DNA of 64,000 bases. It comes from Palsa-883 sp963826975. Lineage in GTDB: Bacteria; Pseudomonadota; Alphaproteobacteria; Acetobacterales; Acetobacteraceae. Of this stretch, positions 1 to 7,275 are shown one piece after another. Each line of letters starts with the position of its first letter. Positions within the stretch are counted from its first letter, which is position 1. A program made the translations under genes and the position numbers. The stretch covers positions 215,474 to 279,473 of the forward strand of contig CAWGZJ010000019.1 of NCBI GenBank assembly GCA_963826975.1, read 5' to 3'. The notes under the pieces were generated by a model. That model had not been told where the DNA came from. It made no database searches and was given only the letters and a program-made list of their open reading frames with translations.

Positions 1-409
1 CTGGTTCGAAACGCAACTGGCGAAACTGCCCCCCCGCGGTCCGACCGCGGAGGCGATCCGCTATGCCCTGAATCATTGGGATGGGCTGCAGAGATTTCTC
101 GACGATGGCCGCATCGAGCTCGATAGCAACAGTATCGAGCGCGCTATGCGCCCCGTTTGTCTGTCAAGAAAGAACTCCCTGTTCGCAGGCAGTGACGAAG
201 GAGCAGAAAATTGGGCCTGCTTGGCCTCGCTGATCGAAACCTGCAAGCTGAACGAGGTCAATCCGCAGGTCTATCTGACCGACTTGCTGACCCGTCTGGT
301 CAACGGATGGCCTCAGAACCGCATTGACGAATTGATGCCCTGGCACTGGGTCACAGAAGGGAAACCCGAAATCACCGCAACACCCCAAGGGCCATAGAGC
401 ACCGCTTAC
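1..409 (+). mobile_element. IS66-family element, right end only
   Basis: The window opens inside an IS66-family element. It holds the 3' end of the transposase gene and, just after its stop, the sequence gagcaccgcttac (397-409). The reverse complement of this begins GTAAGCGG, the usual IS66 terminal signature, so the right end is placed at 409. The left part lies outside the window, so completeness and the 8-bp target duplication cannot be checked. Confidence 0.75.
2..397 (+). CDS. IS66 family transposase TnpC, C-terminal part
   Basis: This is the C-terminal 131 residues of the large IS66 transposase, open from the window edge to a TAG at 395-397. Visible family blocks are AIRYALNHWDGLQRFLDDG, the conserved stretch DSNSIERAMRP, the GSDEGAENWA segment, and a terminal IS66_C-like tail containing LPWHW-type residues (ELMPWHW). 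The usual catalytic acidic residue of the IERAMRP block is present. Only the 5' truncation by the window edge is seen, with no internal lesion. It cuts IS and mobilises the element; it has no link to neighbouring genes except that the element truncated the reading frame at 411-518. Confidence 0.85.
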   Translation, partial: WFETQLAKLPPRGPTAEAIRYALNHWDGLQRFLDDGRIELDSNSIERAMRPVCLSRKNSLFAGSDEGAENWACLASLIETCKLNEVNPQVYLTDLLTRLVNGWPQNRIDELMPWHWVTEGKPEITATPQGP

Positions 410-410
410 T

Positions 411-518
411 CCGAATCCGCATGGCTCTCCCCTTGATCCGGAGGAGGTGACGAAGGTCCAGGCGGAAACAAGGAGGCTGATGGACCTGAAAGACCAGATC
501 GCCGGGAAACACACGTGA
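411..518 (+). pseudogene. 3' remnant of an unknown gene cut by IS66
   Basis: An open frame of about 35 codons begins directly at the IS66 right end and stops with TGA at 516-518. Its charged, helical ending (DPEEVTKVQAETRRLM, then DLKDQIAGKHT) looks coding. The stop overlaps the GTG start of the next gene as GTGA, the pattern of a translationally coupled pair. I infer that IS66 inserted into this gene and removed or separated its 5' part. Its function cannot be told. Confidence 0.4.
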
Positions 519-895
519 AGGTGGCTCGCCAGTTGACAGTGGTCATCCGGCGCATCCCGCTGCCTCTGATGCTTTGGTTTTTCGTCCTGATGATCGGCAC
601 CGCGGGAGCGCAGCCGCCGGGGTCGTTCCAGCCCTCCGGGGCTGCGACGGAGTCTTGCGGCTCATGGTCTGCATCGCGCCGCGCGAACAACGTCAGGTCC
701 TGGGTAACTGAGCAATGGGTTCTGGGGTTCCTTTCCGGCGTCGCCTATGCCGCCAGCAGTTCTGGCCCCGATCCGCTGACTGGGGTCGACGACGAGGCCG
801 TGTGGGCGTGGGTGGACAACTATTGTCGAGCGCATCCGCTCGACTGGCTTTTGCATGCTGCGGTGGCGTTCCAAAAGGCGCATCCCCACGGCTGA
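515..895 (+). CDS. Small exported protein, Rap1a/Tai-like
   Basis: 126 residues with a GTG start that overlaps the preceding TGA. An N-terminal signal peptide is evident: basic start, hydrophobic core LPLMLWFFVLMIGTAGA, then AQ. The mature part has the pattern C-G-S-W, then W-V-LGFLSGVAYA, and a second Cys in YCRAHP near the C-terminus, so one disulphide is possible. This short two-Cys layout resembles small periplasmic proteins of the Rap1a/Tai immunity type, but I cannot assign the family firmly. It lies between IS66 and the ISNCY element, so it is probably a survivor of the ancestral locus. No promoter was identified; expression may depend on coupling to the broken upstream gene. Confidence 0.55.
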   Translation: MKVARQLTVVIRRIPLPLMLWFFVLMIGTAGAQPPGSFQPSGAATESCGSWSASRRANNVRSWVTEQWVLGFLSGVAYAASSSGPDPLTGVDDEAVWAWVDNYCRAHPLDWLLHAAVAFQKAHPHG

Positions 896-942
896 AAGCC
901 CCCGCTGCGACCTTGCATAATGTGCTTTCGCCGGTCCGGCGG

Positions 943-2600
943 TGTAGCGGCAATATAGAGATGACACCCCTCTGCAAAGTAGCGGTGACACTTGCCCGGG
1001 CACTGGGGTCCCGGGAGGTGCACCATGCTGGTGGTGTCGATGAGCAAGCAGGAATTCGGCCGGCTTGAGGTGCTACTGCGAGTTCAGTCAGGTCGTTTGC
1101 GTGTCGCCGACGCCTGTGTGCTGATCGGCCTGCGGCGGCGTCAGGTGTTTCGTCTGCTGCGTGGTCTCAAGCAGGACGGTGCCACGAGCCTGCTGTCCAA
1201 GCACCGGGGCAAACCGAGCAACCATCGCCTGCCAGCCGAGGTTCGAGCCCTTGCGCTGTCGATTGTGCGCGAGAGGTATCCCGACTTCGGCCCGACCATG
1301 GCGGCGGAGAAGCTTGCGACGCAGCACGGCTGTTCGATCTCGCACGAGACCTTGCGCGGTTGGATGATCGCGGACGGGCTGTGGATCGATCGGCGGCATC
1401 GCCTGCCCTCCCCGCATCAGCCGCGCCGGCGGCACGATTGTCTGGGTGAACTGGTACAGATCGACGGCTCGGATCACGCCTGGTTCGAGGATCGCGGTGA
1501 GCGATGCACGCTGCTGGCTTTCGTGGACGACGCGACGAGCCGGTTGATGCTTCTGCGTTTCGTTGTCTCAGAGTCGGCGTTTGATTATTTCCGTGCGACG
1601 CGCAGCTACCTGGAGACCCATGGCAAGCCGGTAGCGTTGTACAGCGACAAGCACGGCATATTTCGGGTGAACAACAAGGACGCAGTGGGTGGCGAGGGGA
1701 TCACCCAGTTTGGCCGCGCGCTGTCGGTGCTGAACATCGACATCATCTGCGCGAACAGCCCCCAGGCAAAGGGCCGGGTCGAGCGTGCGTTCGGCACATT
1801 GCAGGACCGGCTGGTGAAGGAGCTGCGGCTGGCCGGGCTATCGACGATCGCCGCGGCGAATGCGTGGCTGCCTGGGTTTATCGCCGACTACAATGGCCGG
1901 TTTGGCCGTGACCCGGCGAATGCCAAGGACCTGCATCGGCCGCTATCTGCGGGAGACGACCTCGATGAGGTGCTGGCCTGGCGGGAGGACCGGACGGTCA
2001 CGCAAAACCTGACCCTGCACTATGATCGGATGATGCTCATGCTCGACCCGACACCTCTGGCGCGCGGGTTGGTGCGCAAGAAGGTCGAGATCGTCAACTA
2101 CCCGGATGGCCGGTTCGCGGTTCAGTTCGACGGGACAGCGCTGGGGTTCCGGGTGTTCGACAAGATCCGGACGGTCGATCCCGGCACCATCGTCGACAAC
2201 AAACGGCTGTCGGCCGTGTTGGAACAAGTCAAGACGCAGCAGGCCGCGTATGCACCGAATCAGCAACGGAGACATGTTGCGCGGCAGCGGCCGCCGAACA
2301 ACCTTGAGGCGCCAGGCCTGCCGTCGAAAGGACGCGCACCGCGTGGCATTGCCGTTGTGGCGCCGGTCTGAATTCGTCAGCCACATCGCGGTTGGTCGCA
2401 CGGCGTTTTCATTCTGCTGGGCGAGGGTGACGGCCTCAAGGGCTGCGCTTCGCGCACCGGCAAGTGCCGGCTTCGGCCCTTGACCCCGTCGCCCTCGCCC
2501 AGCGATTGGCAGTGATGCCGTGTGGCGCTGATCCTGTCCGCCGCCCGGGAGTGTCATTTCTACTTTGCGCGCCCGGTGACATTTCCATCTTGCGCCGACA
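943..2600 (+). mobile_element. ISNCY (IS1202-like) insertion sequence, complete
   Basis: A complete 1658-bp element. It is flanked by a perfect 5-bp direct repeat GGCGG (938-942 and 2601-2605). The ends are imperfect inverted repeats: tgtagcggcaat at the left and, reading inward from the right, tgtcggcgcaag. Each end also carries an inner conserved block (gcaaagtag followed by a second tgacac and then cccgggc), so the terminal structure extends over about 55 bp (943-1001 and 2543-2600). One intact transposase gene lies inside. The perfect target duplication and intact gene suggest recent insertion. The insertion point is a few bases downstream of the HEPN stop codon at 2612. Confidence 0.85.
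1025..2371 (+). CDS. ISNCY family transposase
   Basis: 448 residues, starting at ATG 1025, which is preceded by the ribosome-binding site gggaggtg; the frame is open further upstream but lacks a better start. An N-terminal helix-turn-helix region (VADACVLIGLRRRQVFRLLR) is followed by a winged/second HTH region and an rve-type integrase core. The probable DDE residues are in VQIDGSDHAWFEDRG, in LYSDKHGIFRVN and in AKGRVERAFGTLQDRL. This is the arrangement of the IS1202-like ISNCY transposases. It moves the surrounding element by cut or copy and paste. No frameshift or stop interrupts it, so it may be active. Confidence 0.9.
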   Translation: MLVVSMSKQEFGRLEVLLRVQSGRLRVADACVLIGLRRRQVFRLLRGLKQDGATSLLSKHRGKPSNHRLPAEVRALALSIVRERYPDFGPTMAAEKLATQHGCSISHETLRGWMIADGLWIDRRHRLPSPHQPRRRHDCLGELVQIDGSDHAWFEDRGERCTLLAFVDDATSRLMLLRFVVSESAFDYFRATRSYLETHGKPVALYSDKHGIFRVNNKDAVGGEGITQFGRALSVLNIDIICANSPQAKGRVERAFGTLQDRLVKELRLAGLSTIAAANAWLPGFIADYNGRFGRDPANAKDLHRPLSAGDDLDEVLAWREDRTVTQNLTLHYDRMMLMLDPTPLARGLVRKKVEIVNYPDGRFAVQFDGTALGFRVFDKIRTVDPGTIVDNKRLSAVLEQVKTQQAAYAPNQQRRHVARQRPPNNLEAPGLPSKGRAPRGIAVVAPV

Positions 2601-2611
2601 GGCGGGTTAAT

Positions 2612-2945
2612 TCAGCGCGTCGGACTTCCGGCGGCATCCTCGACCAGCTCGGCCAACTTGGCGACGAAGCGCTTGGCCATCTCAACGGCCTCCGCCGCTT
2701 TTTCCGGCGACACTTCGGAGCCGGGGCCGGTCTCGTAGTCGGCAATGGATTTCAGGTTTTAGGTCTGCGAGAGAAACGCGCGCAATTTTGGATCGAGGGT
2801 GCGAGTGTCTTTGGTGAGGCGCTGAAACCCAGTGTGGACTCCGTTGTGAGTTTTTGCAGCCCGTCCGTTGTGCTCGAAGATGAAAGCCTGCGTAGCATGG
2901 AATCCGGCGAGGTAAGCCGTGGGTCCCGCCGCGTCATAGTATTTC
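2612..2945 (-). pseudogene. HEPN-domain toxin, 3' part (disrupted by IS1595 element)
   Basis: The minus-strand frame from 2945 to the TGA at 2612-2614 encodes the C-terminal 80% of a HEPN-domain protein: DAAGPTAYLAGFHATQAFIF, then KTHNGVHTGFQRL, then LKSIADYETGPGSEVSPEKA. The last 10 bp next to the element (2936-2945) are the target duplication. Besides the insertion, a TAA stop interrupts the frame at the position where the family normally has Tyr (LSQT-stop-NLKSIADYE), so the gene would be dead even without the element. In MNT-HEPN pairs the HEPN protein is an RNase-type toxin silenced by its nucleotidyltransferase partner; that role is inferred from the family. The 5' part is at 5471-5554. 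Confidence 0.85.
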
Positions 2946-3068
2946 GGGATTATCCCCTTGACGCAGGTATAAGACTGGGGTCGGAATGGCGTCATCGAAA
3001 GGACGTCAGTCAAGCCGCACCGCCGCCAGACCAGCAAGAGCAACCCCAGCCAAGTCCAGGCATTTTCG

Positions 3069-3926
3069 GTGCGCGAGTTCTTTGAGAGCTTCCCGAGCGA
3101 TGACGCGTGCCTCGATCACATCATGGACGTGCGCTACGGCAAGCGGCATCCTTGCGACAAGTGCCTGAACCTCGCGACGTTCCATCGTCTAGCGAACCGG
3201 CACGCTTATTCGTGCGCGCGCTGCGGCCATCACGTTTACCCGGCGGCTGGCACGACCTTTCAGGATAGCCGCACGTCGTTGTAAGTGTGGTTCTATGCAA
3301 TCTATCTGTTCATCGCCACGCGCCACGGAGTAAGCGGCAAAGAACTGCAGCGGTCGCTTGGTGTCACGTACAAAACGGCGTGGCGGATGGGACAGCAGGT
3401 CAGGAAGCTGATGGACAAGGCGGACGGCGACGGAAATCTGCGTGGTCACGTGGAACTGGACGAGGCGTACGTTGGCGGGTACCGCGCCGGCAAGCGCGGT
3501 CGTGGCGCGGCTGGCAAGACAATCGTGATGGTTCTCAAGCAGCGTGATGGCAGGATCGAAACCGCGGTGATCCCGAACGTGAAGAAGGACACGCTGCGCA
3601 ATGTGGTGCTTGAGAATGTGGAGGCTGGGGCAATCGTCTCGACTGACGAGCTGATGAGCTAGAACTTACTGAACAGTGGCGGATACCAGCGCGGTATGGT
3701 GAGGCATGGTGCTAAGGAATATGCCCGTTATGACGAAGTGATGGGCGCGACGCACCACGTTAACCACGTCGAAAGCTTCTGGAGCCTGTTCAAGAATTCG
3801 ATCCGTAGCACGCACATTCATGTGTCGGCCAAGTATATGGACCGCTATCTTAACGAGTTCGCTTTCCGGTCAAACCACCGGCAGATGGGAAACGCGATGT
3901 TCGATCTGTTGATCGCGTCGGTTTGA
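3069..3926 (+). pseudogene. IS1595 family transposase, two internal stops
   Basis: An IS1595/ISXO2-type transposase. A zinc-ribbon (HPCDKC then YSCARC) is followed by the DDE core: ELDEAYVGGYRAGKRG, STDELMS and HVNHVESFWSLFKNSIRS carry the expected acidic and His/Asn positions. The frame is interrupted by TAA at 3282-3284 (just before VWFYAIYLF) and TAG at 3660-3662 (after DELMS, where Tyr is usual). The N-terminal start is also unclear: homology appears upstream of GTG 3069 (PSQVQAFSVREFF) but no in-frame ATG is seen, while an ATG at 2986 is in another frame. The element is therefore not self-mobile. Confidence 0.85.
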
Positions 3927-4056
3927 TTGGGATCGTGGCAAGAATGTGGATCACGCGGTCTAACTCCGCGCGATCCACGGCGCCGATGCCTCGCTTTTCT
4001 TCCTGAGCGATGAATTCAGCAAGTCGGCCCGTCCTGATCGCTTGTGTCAATGTCAT
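3850..4056 (-). CDS. Small passenger protein of the IS1595 element, antisense-overlapping the transposase
   Basis: 68 residues, ATG at 4056 with a very strong ribosome-binding site AGGAGGT (4062-4068) six bases upstream. That site overlaps the TAG stop of the preceding gene, so the two are probably translationally coupled. The N-terminal half (TQAIRTGRLAEFIAQEEKRG and DRAELDRVIHIL) looks like a short helical regulator or antitoxin-like peptide. The last 25 residues, rich in Arg, Ser and Thr (TSRFPSAGGLTGKRTR), are encoded antisense to the final 77 bp of the transposase gene. I do not recognise a named family. It is the third gene of the minus-strand passenger operon. Confidence 0.6.
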   Translation of the reverse strand: MTLTQAIRTGRLAEFIAQEEKRGIGAVDRAELDRVIHILATIPIKPTRSTDRTSRFPSAGGLTGKRTR

Positions 4057-4066
4057 GCGCGACCTC

Positions 4067-4831
4067 CTACGCAGCGGTTGCCCTAACGATCACGGAGTCA
4101 GGTTCGTTGTCCTGGATCACGTGACCAGCCTGCGCGAGGATGCCGTAGTATGCGCCCATAGCCTTTTTATCCTGGATTACAGCTATGGTGACGGGAGGAT
4201 GAGAAAGAAGCGCCAAGTCGTGAAACTTGGTTGCGGTCGAAAAGACCGATGCGTGGTGATTGGACACCACGTCAAAGATTGCGTCTCGGCCACCTAAATG
4301 CACCAGGGATGTGACTTCCCAGTCATTAGTAGAAGCGCCCACGATTTTGGCTTTCGGTTCCACTTTTGCTTGGCCGAAGATATGGACAAGGCGGCCATAA
4401 AGATGTTCCGCGATTTTGTTTTGGTGGTGGTCTGCTATACCGTCGATGACGGTTTGAGCAAGCCATGCTGATGCACCGGCCACGTCAGCTATAGCCGTCG
4501 CCAATCCCTCGACAGGGGTAGCGACAAAGATGGTCTTCGGACGCGCTTCCACGCCGAACCTATCCGTTGCGCCGCGCGCAGTTCGGGCAAACGACCTCTC
4601 GGCGCCAACCATCTCAATCTCGCGATACGCGAGACCGTTGTCGGAGACGACGTAGCCTCTTTTTACTCGCTCTACGCTGACCGCGACGCTGGCTCCGCTC
4701 GGGTAGAACAGGGGGAGTTGCACGCGGGCGGTTCCACCGTCCTGTTCAATGCGCACAAGCTGCGCCATCGCCCTTTCAACGGCTGAAGGAGCGCTGCGCC
4801 GAGTCCCAGAGGTCATGAACGAGAAGGACAT
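4067..4831 (-). CDS. DUF1828-like passenger protein
   Basis: 254 residues, ATG 4831, three bases after the stop of the upstream gene. The N-terminal part has the look of DUF1828: a beta-rich stretch with VQLPLFYPSGASVAVSVER, GYVVSDNGLAYREIE and a following helix. The C-terminal part (WEVTSLVHLGGRDAIFDVVS, FHDLALLSHPPVTIAVI) recalls the DUF1829 partner region. The assignment rests on pattern recall and is uncertain. Proteins of this type are soluble and often sit in mobile or defence-associated gene sets; the reaction is unknown. It is the second of three genes carried inside the IS1595-family element, and its frame is intact while the transposase has decayed, which suggests it has been maintained. 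Confidence 0.55.
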   Translation of the reverse strand: MSFSFMTSGTRRSAPSAVERAMAQLVRIEQDGGTARVQLPLFYPSGASVAVSVERVKRGYVVSDNGLAYREIEMVGAERSFARTARGATDRFGVEARPKTIFVATPVEGLATAIADVAGASAWLAQTVIDGIADHHQNKIAEHLYGRLVHIFGQAKVEPKAKIVGASTNDWEVTSLVHLGGRDAIFDVVSNHHASVFSTATKFHDLALLSHPPVTIAVIQDKKAMGAYYGILAQAGHVIQDNEPDSVIVRATAA

Positions 4832-4834
4832 TGA

Positions 4835-5353
4835 TTACAACAGCCTAGCCGACCAAAGGGGGACTTCTATCAGGCGTATGTCATTGATTCTAAACTCAAT
4901 TCCTGCCATGTCAAGGGCTTCCTCGAACGTGGGCGGATCGTCGGCGACGGAGCGCGCGAACGGAAGATTGCCGCCTCGCATGGCCTCGTTTGCAGCGACC
5001 CAGTTAAGGTCGAACGGATGCATATGGGTACCCTGAAGGAACCGACCAGCATGGGAAGGCATGCCCCTCCTCGGATTCCGATGACCGCCATTGAGCGGGC
5101 GCCAGTCGAGACGGGCCAGCGGCACCCTTGTCCGCAACCTAGGCATCGCTGCCTCAAGCTGAAGCGTGACCGCGCGGTCTGGCTCCCTCTGATAGCAGAC
5201 GCCACGTAACGAAAGGCCAGCAATCGTCACGCCGTCTGCTTCCAAGGGAGCTAAGAAAGTCATTGCTCCGTCGTCAGGATCAGCCGCCGACCACGAGACC
5301 CCCACGATCAGGGATTTGCGAGCGGCGGCTAGCGCGGGGAATGCGTGGTCCAC
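4835..5353 (-). CDS. Hypothetical first passenger gene of the IS1595 element
   Basis: 172 residues from a GTG at 5353 to TAA at 4835-4837; the next ATG follows after three bases. There is no signal peptide or membrane segment. The middle is basic and His/Arg-rich (PLNGGHRNPRRGMPSHAGRF), and the C-terminus is acidic (ADDPPTFEEALDMAGIEF). I do not recognise the family. It begins about 90 bp inside the right inverted repeat, so its promoter must lie in 5354-5470 or in the flanking DNA. Its close packing with the two downstream genes says the three products act together. Confidence 0.5.
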   Translation of the reverse strand: MDHAFPALAAARKSLIVGVSWSAADPDDGAMTFLAPLEADGVTIAGLSLRGVCYQREPDRAVTLQLEAAMPRLRTRVPLARLDWRPLNGGHRNPRRGMPSHAGRFLQGTHMHPFDLNWVAANEAMRGGNLPFARSVADDPPTFEEALDMAGIEFRINDIRLIEVPLWSARLL

Positions 5354-5470
5354 ATAACTAGACTAGAGGCGATTCGCGCGAGTGGTCTATGCGCGCTTGG
5401 CGCGGAAAATATGCCGGCTAGAAGGCAACATTCCACGGTCGCCACATACCTGCGTGGAGGGGATAATCTC

Positions 5471-5554
5471 ATAGCATTTCATCGCCAGCATGCCATCGGC
5501 TTCGTCGAGCAGTTTGTGAGCCTTGACCAGAAAGGGATCAGCTTCGGGCTTCAC
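5471..5554 (-). pseudogene. HEPN-domain toxin, 5' part
   Basis: 28 codons from GTG 5554 (PEADPFLVKAHKLLDEADGM, then LAMKCY) up to the IS1595 right end. This is the first helix of a HEPN protein and continues, after removal of the element and one target repeat, into DAAGPTAYLAGFH of the part at 2612-2935. The restored product is 135 codons, the usual HEPN length. The GTG overlaps the TGA of the upstream nucleotidyltransferase gene (GTGA), the standard coupling in MNT-HEPN pairs. Confidence 0.85.
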
Positions 5555-5712
5555 AGATCAAGACCATCTACGCGAATTTCATGCATGAGGGGCAAGCGTT
5601 CCGCGTAGGTCGAAGCAGCGTAGGGCTTGGCATCAAAGAAAGCTCCGGTCGCGTCGATCATTTCCACGCGCAGCTGTGCGAGCCGATCCAGTTCCGCCCA
5701 TCTGTCAGGCAG
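5551..5712 (-). pseudogene. MNT nucleotidyltransferase antitoxin, 3' part (disrupted by IS4)
   Basis: The last 51 codons (after one copy of the 9-bp repeat at 5704-5712) of a minimal nucleotidyltransferase: DRWAELDRLAQLRVEM, then TGAFFDAKPYAASTYAERLP and the typical ending LMHEIRVDGLDL. Its TGA (5551-5553) overlaps the HEPN start. The 5' part with the catalytic motif lies at 7079-7249 beyond the IS4 element. Together they give a clean 107-residue protein. In this family the protein is the antitoxin that modifies and inactivates HEPN (AMPylation shown for MntA/HepT); here both genes are broken. Confidence 0.85.
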
Positions 5713-7078
5713 CTCATGACTCCCCTCATTTTCAAACCACCCCGAAAGTATCGGCAAAGACCGGAAGTTCGGCGAGCATTGCGGCGAACCGCTCGACCAG
5801 CGGCAGCAGCCGCAACTCCGGCATGGTGGGGATAAGTTCGTAGAGCATACAGCCCTGGCGGAACAATGAGTGGGTGCGGTGTTTGGCGGTGTTTGACTTG
5901 AGGTATCGGTCGTAGCCTAACGCTTCCCCGGCCGCGCCCAGCAGTGTCAGCAGCGCGATGGCGAACGCGTTGAGCAACCACAGACGGTCACGTCGATCTG
6001 GCGTGCTGACATGGATGGATCCCATGCCCATGCCGAAGCGGAGGTCCTTGGTGTCACGCAGGCCGCACTCGATTCCCCAGCGCTTGCCGTAGAGGGTCAT
6101 CAAAGCTTTGGCCGTAGCCTCGGTGCTGCTGGTGGCAAGACACCAGGCCTGTTTCATCGCCTTGTCCTGCACGCACAGAACGGTGCCGACCTGATAGCGC
6201 TCGGCCGTCACCAAGGCCCCACGCAAAACGCGAGCGCGTCCGCCGGGTCCGACCCAGGCGGCGGCGGTGCGCACCTCGCCATTCGCGGCGGTGACGGCGA
6301 TATTGCCACGGAAGCGGATGACGTAGTCGAACTTCAGTTGTTCGATGAGAACCCGATAGAGTTTCTGGTCGCCGAAACCGCGGTCGGCGACAATGCAGAC
6401 CTTGATGCCCGCTGACAGGGCGTCGGCGAGGCGGACCAAAACCTGATACTCATACTCGTTGCGATGGTTCTTGAGTGTGGCGGTGTCGACGGTGAGCCAC
6501 AGTAGCGGGGTAGCGCGGCCGTGGCGGGTCAGCAACGATAGCATAATGGTAGCTTGGCCATCAGCGTCGAAGTCGGTCCAGTCCATGGCGACGTTGATGC
6601 TGGTGCGAGGTCCCACCACATAAGGCACCCAGTGGCGCAGCGCGGCATCGATGTCGATGCCTTCATTGGACAGCAGCCGGTCCACCTGCTTGATGGCGTG
6701 CTTGGTCACCAGGCCGCGCGCCAGGGCAAGGCCCTGCCCGATCGTGTTGACCGCGAGGGATGCAGTTTTGATGACGCCGAGGGTGGCATTGGCGAGGGAT
6801 AGGACGCGCTTGGCGTGCATGTCGCCATCGAGCAGGTTGGCAAGGAAACGCTGCACTTGCGTGAAACAGAGGGTCTGGTTCGGCTGCATCGGTGGCCCCG
6901 CGAATTGTGTTGCATGCGGGGAGACTCGCCAATTGCGGGCTTGAGGCAACCGATACATGACAGGCGGCACAATGCGAATCCGGACAGGCTCATCTTGATT
7001 TTTTCAGAAAGTTTTCCAGACCCGCCGGATTCCTTCGTTACGCGACACGCTCAGCCTGGAAATGAGGGGATGGATGAG
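5713..7078 (-). mobile_element. IS4-family insertion sequence, complete
   Basis: A complete 1366-bp element with a perfect 9-bp target duplication GTCAGGCAG (5704-5712 and 7079-7087). The imperfect terminal inverted repeats are ctcatgactcccctcatttt at 5713 and ctcatccatcccctcatttc reading inward from 7078. It splits the MNT nucleotidyltransferase gene after the codons for LPD. Its single transposase gene is intact, so this is probably a recent insertion. Confidence 0.9.
5732..6970 (-). CDS. IS4 family transposase
   Basis: Up to 412 residues; GTG 6970 or ATG 6958 could be the start, and neither has a clear ribosome-binding site. The RNase-H-like core is intact: the first Asp in AMDWTDFDADGQ, the second in CIVADRGFGDQKLY, and the YREK signature as YGKRWGIECGLRDTK (Y-x2-R-x3-E-x6-K), which places it in the IS4 family. 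It performs cut-and-paste transposition of the flanking 1366-bp element. The full frame and perfect target duplication suggest that it may still be active. Confidence 0.92.
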   Translation of the reverse strand: MPPVMYRLPQARNWRVSPHATQFAGPPMQPNQTLCFTQVQRFLANLLDGDMHAKRVLSLANATLGVIKTASLAVNTIGQGLALARGLVTKHAIKQVDRLLSNEGIDIDAALRHWVPYVVGPRTSINVAMDWTDFDADGQATIMLSLLTRHGRATPLLWLTVDTATLKNHRNEYEYQVLVRLADALSAGIKVCIVADRGFGDQKLYRVLIEQLKFDYVIRFRGNIAVTAANGEVRTAAAWVGPGGRARVLRGALVTAERYQVGTVLCVQDKAMKQAWCLATSSTEATAKALMTLYGKRWGIECGLRDTKDLRFGMGMGSIHVSTPDRRDRLWLLNAFAIALLTLLGAAGEALGYDRYLKSNTAKHRTHSLFRQGCMLYELIPTMPELRLLPLVERFAAMLAELPVFADTFGVV

Positions 7079-7249
7079 GTCAGGCAGGGTTTTCAGAAAA
7101 ACAGCAACATCGTAATCCGAACCCGGTCGTGCGTCGCCGCGCGCGCGTGATCCGAACAGCACAACGCGTTCGAGGCGGTCGCCGTACAACTCATCCAGCG
7201 CTTTGCGGAAGCGGACGAGCACGGGATCGTCGGTCGGTGTTGTCGTCAT
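7079..7249 (-). pseudogene. MNT nucleotidyltransferase antitoxin, 5' part
   Basis: 57 codons from ATG 7249 to the IS4 border. The catalytic nucleotidyltransferase signature is visible: VVLFGSRARGDARPGSDYD (GSxARG-x-x-x-x-SDxD), followed by VAVFLKTLPD. An open frame continues into IS4 to 7004 but is not part of the gene. Joined to 5551-5703 it makes a normal minimal nucleotidyltransferase of 107 residues. A weak -10-like TATACT lies about 55 bases upstream on the same strand, inside the relic at 7276-7490. Confidence 0.85.
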
Positions 7250-7275
7250 TGCAGCCTCGCGATGCGGGCGGCGGA

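Larger units (their letters stand above)
2946..5470 (+). mobile_element. IS1595-family element with three passenger genes
   Basis: A 2525-bp element bounded by 25-bp inverted repeats with 22 matches (left gggattatcccc...acgcaggtat from 2946; right end the reverse complement, gagattatcccc..., ending at 5470). The flanks are a 10-bp direct repeat with one mismatch, ATAGTATTTC (2936-2945) and ATAGCATTTC (5471-5480). IS1595 elements usually make 8 bp, so the true duplication may be slightly shorter. It interrupts the HEPN toxin gene: removing the element plus one repeat restores the frame. Inside are a decayed IS1595 transposase gene on the plus strand and three tightly packed genes on the minus strand (5353 to 3850). 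Decay of the transposase and the mismatched duplication mark it as the oldest of the three insertions here. Confidence 0.85.

Noticed and set aside
2986..3168. 60-codon frame from ATG 2986 in the IS1595 element
   Set aside because: Its first codons might be the original transposase start, but the rest is out of frame with the zinc ribbon and is not a separate gene.
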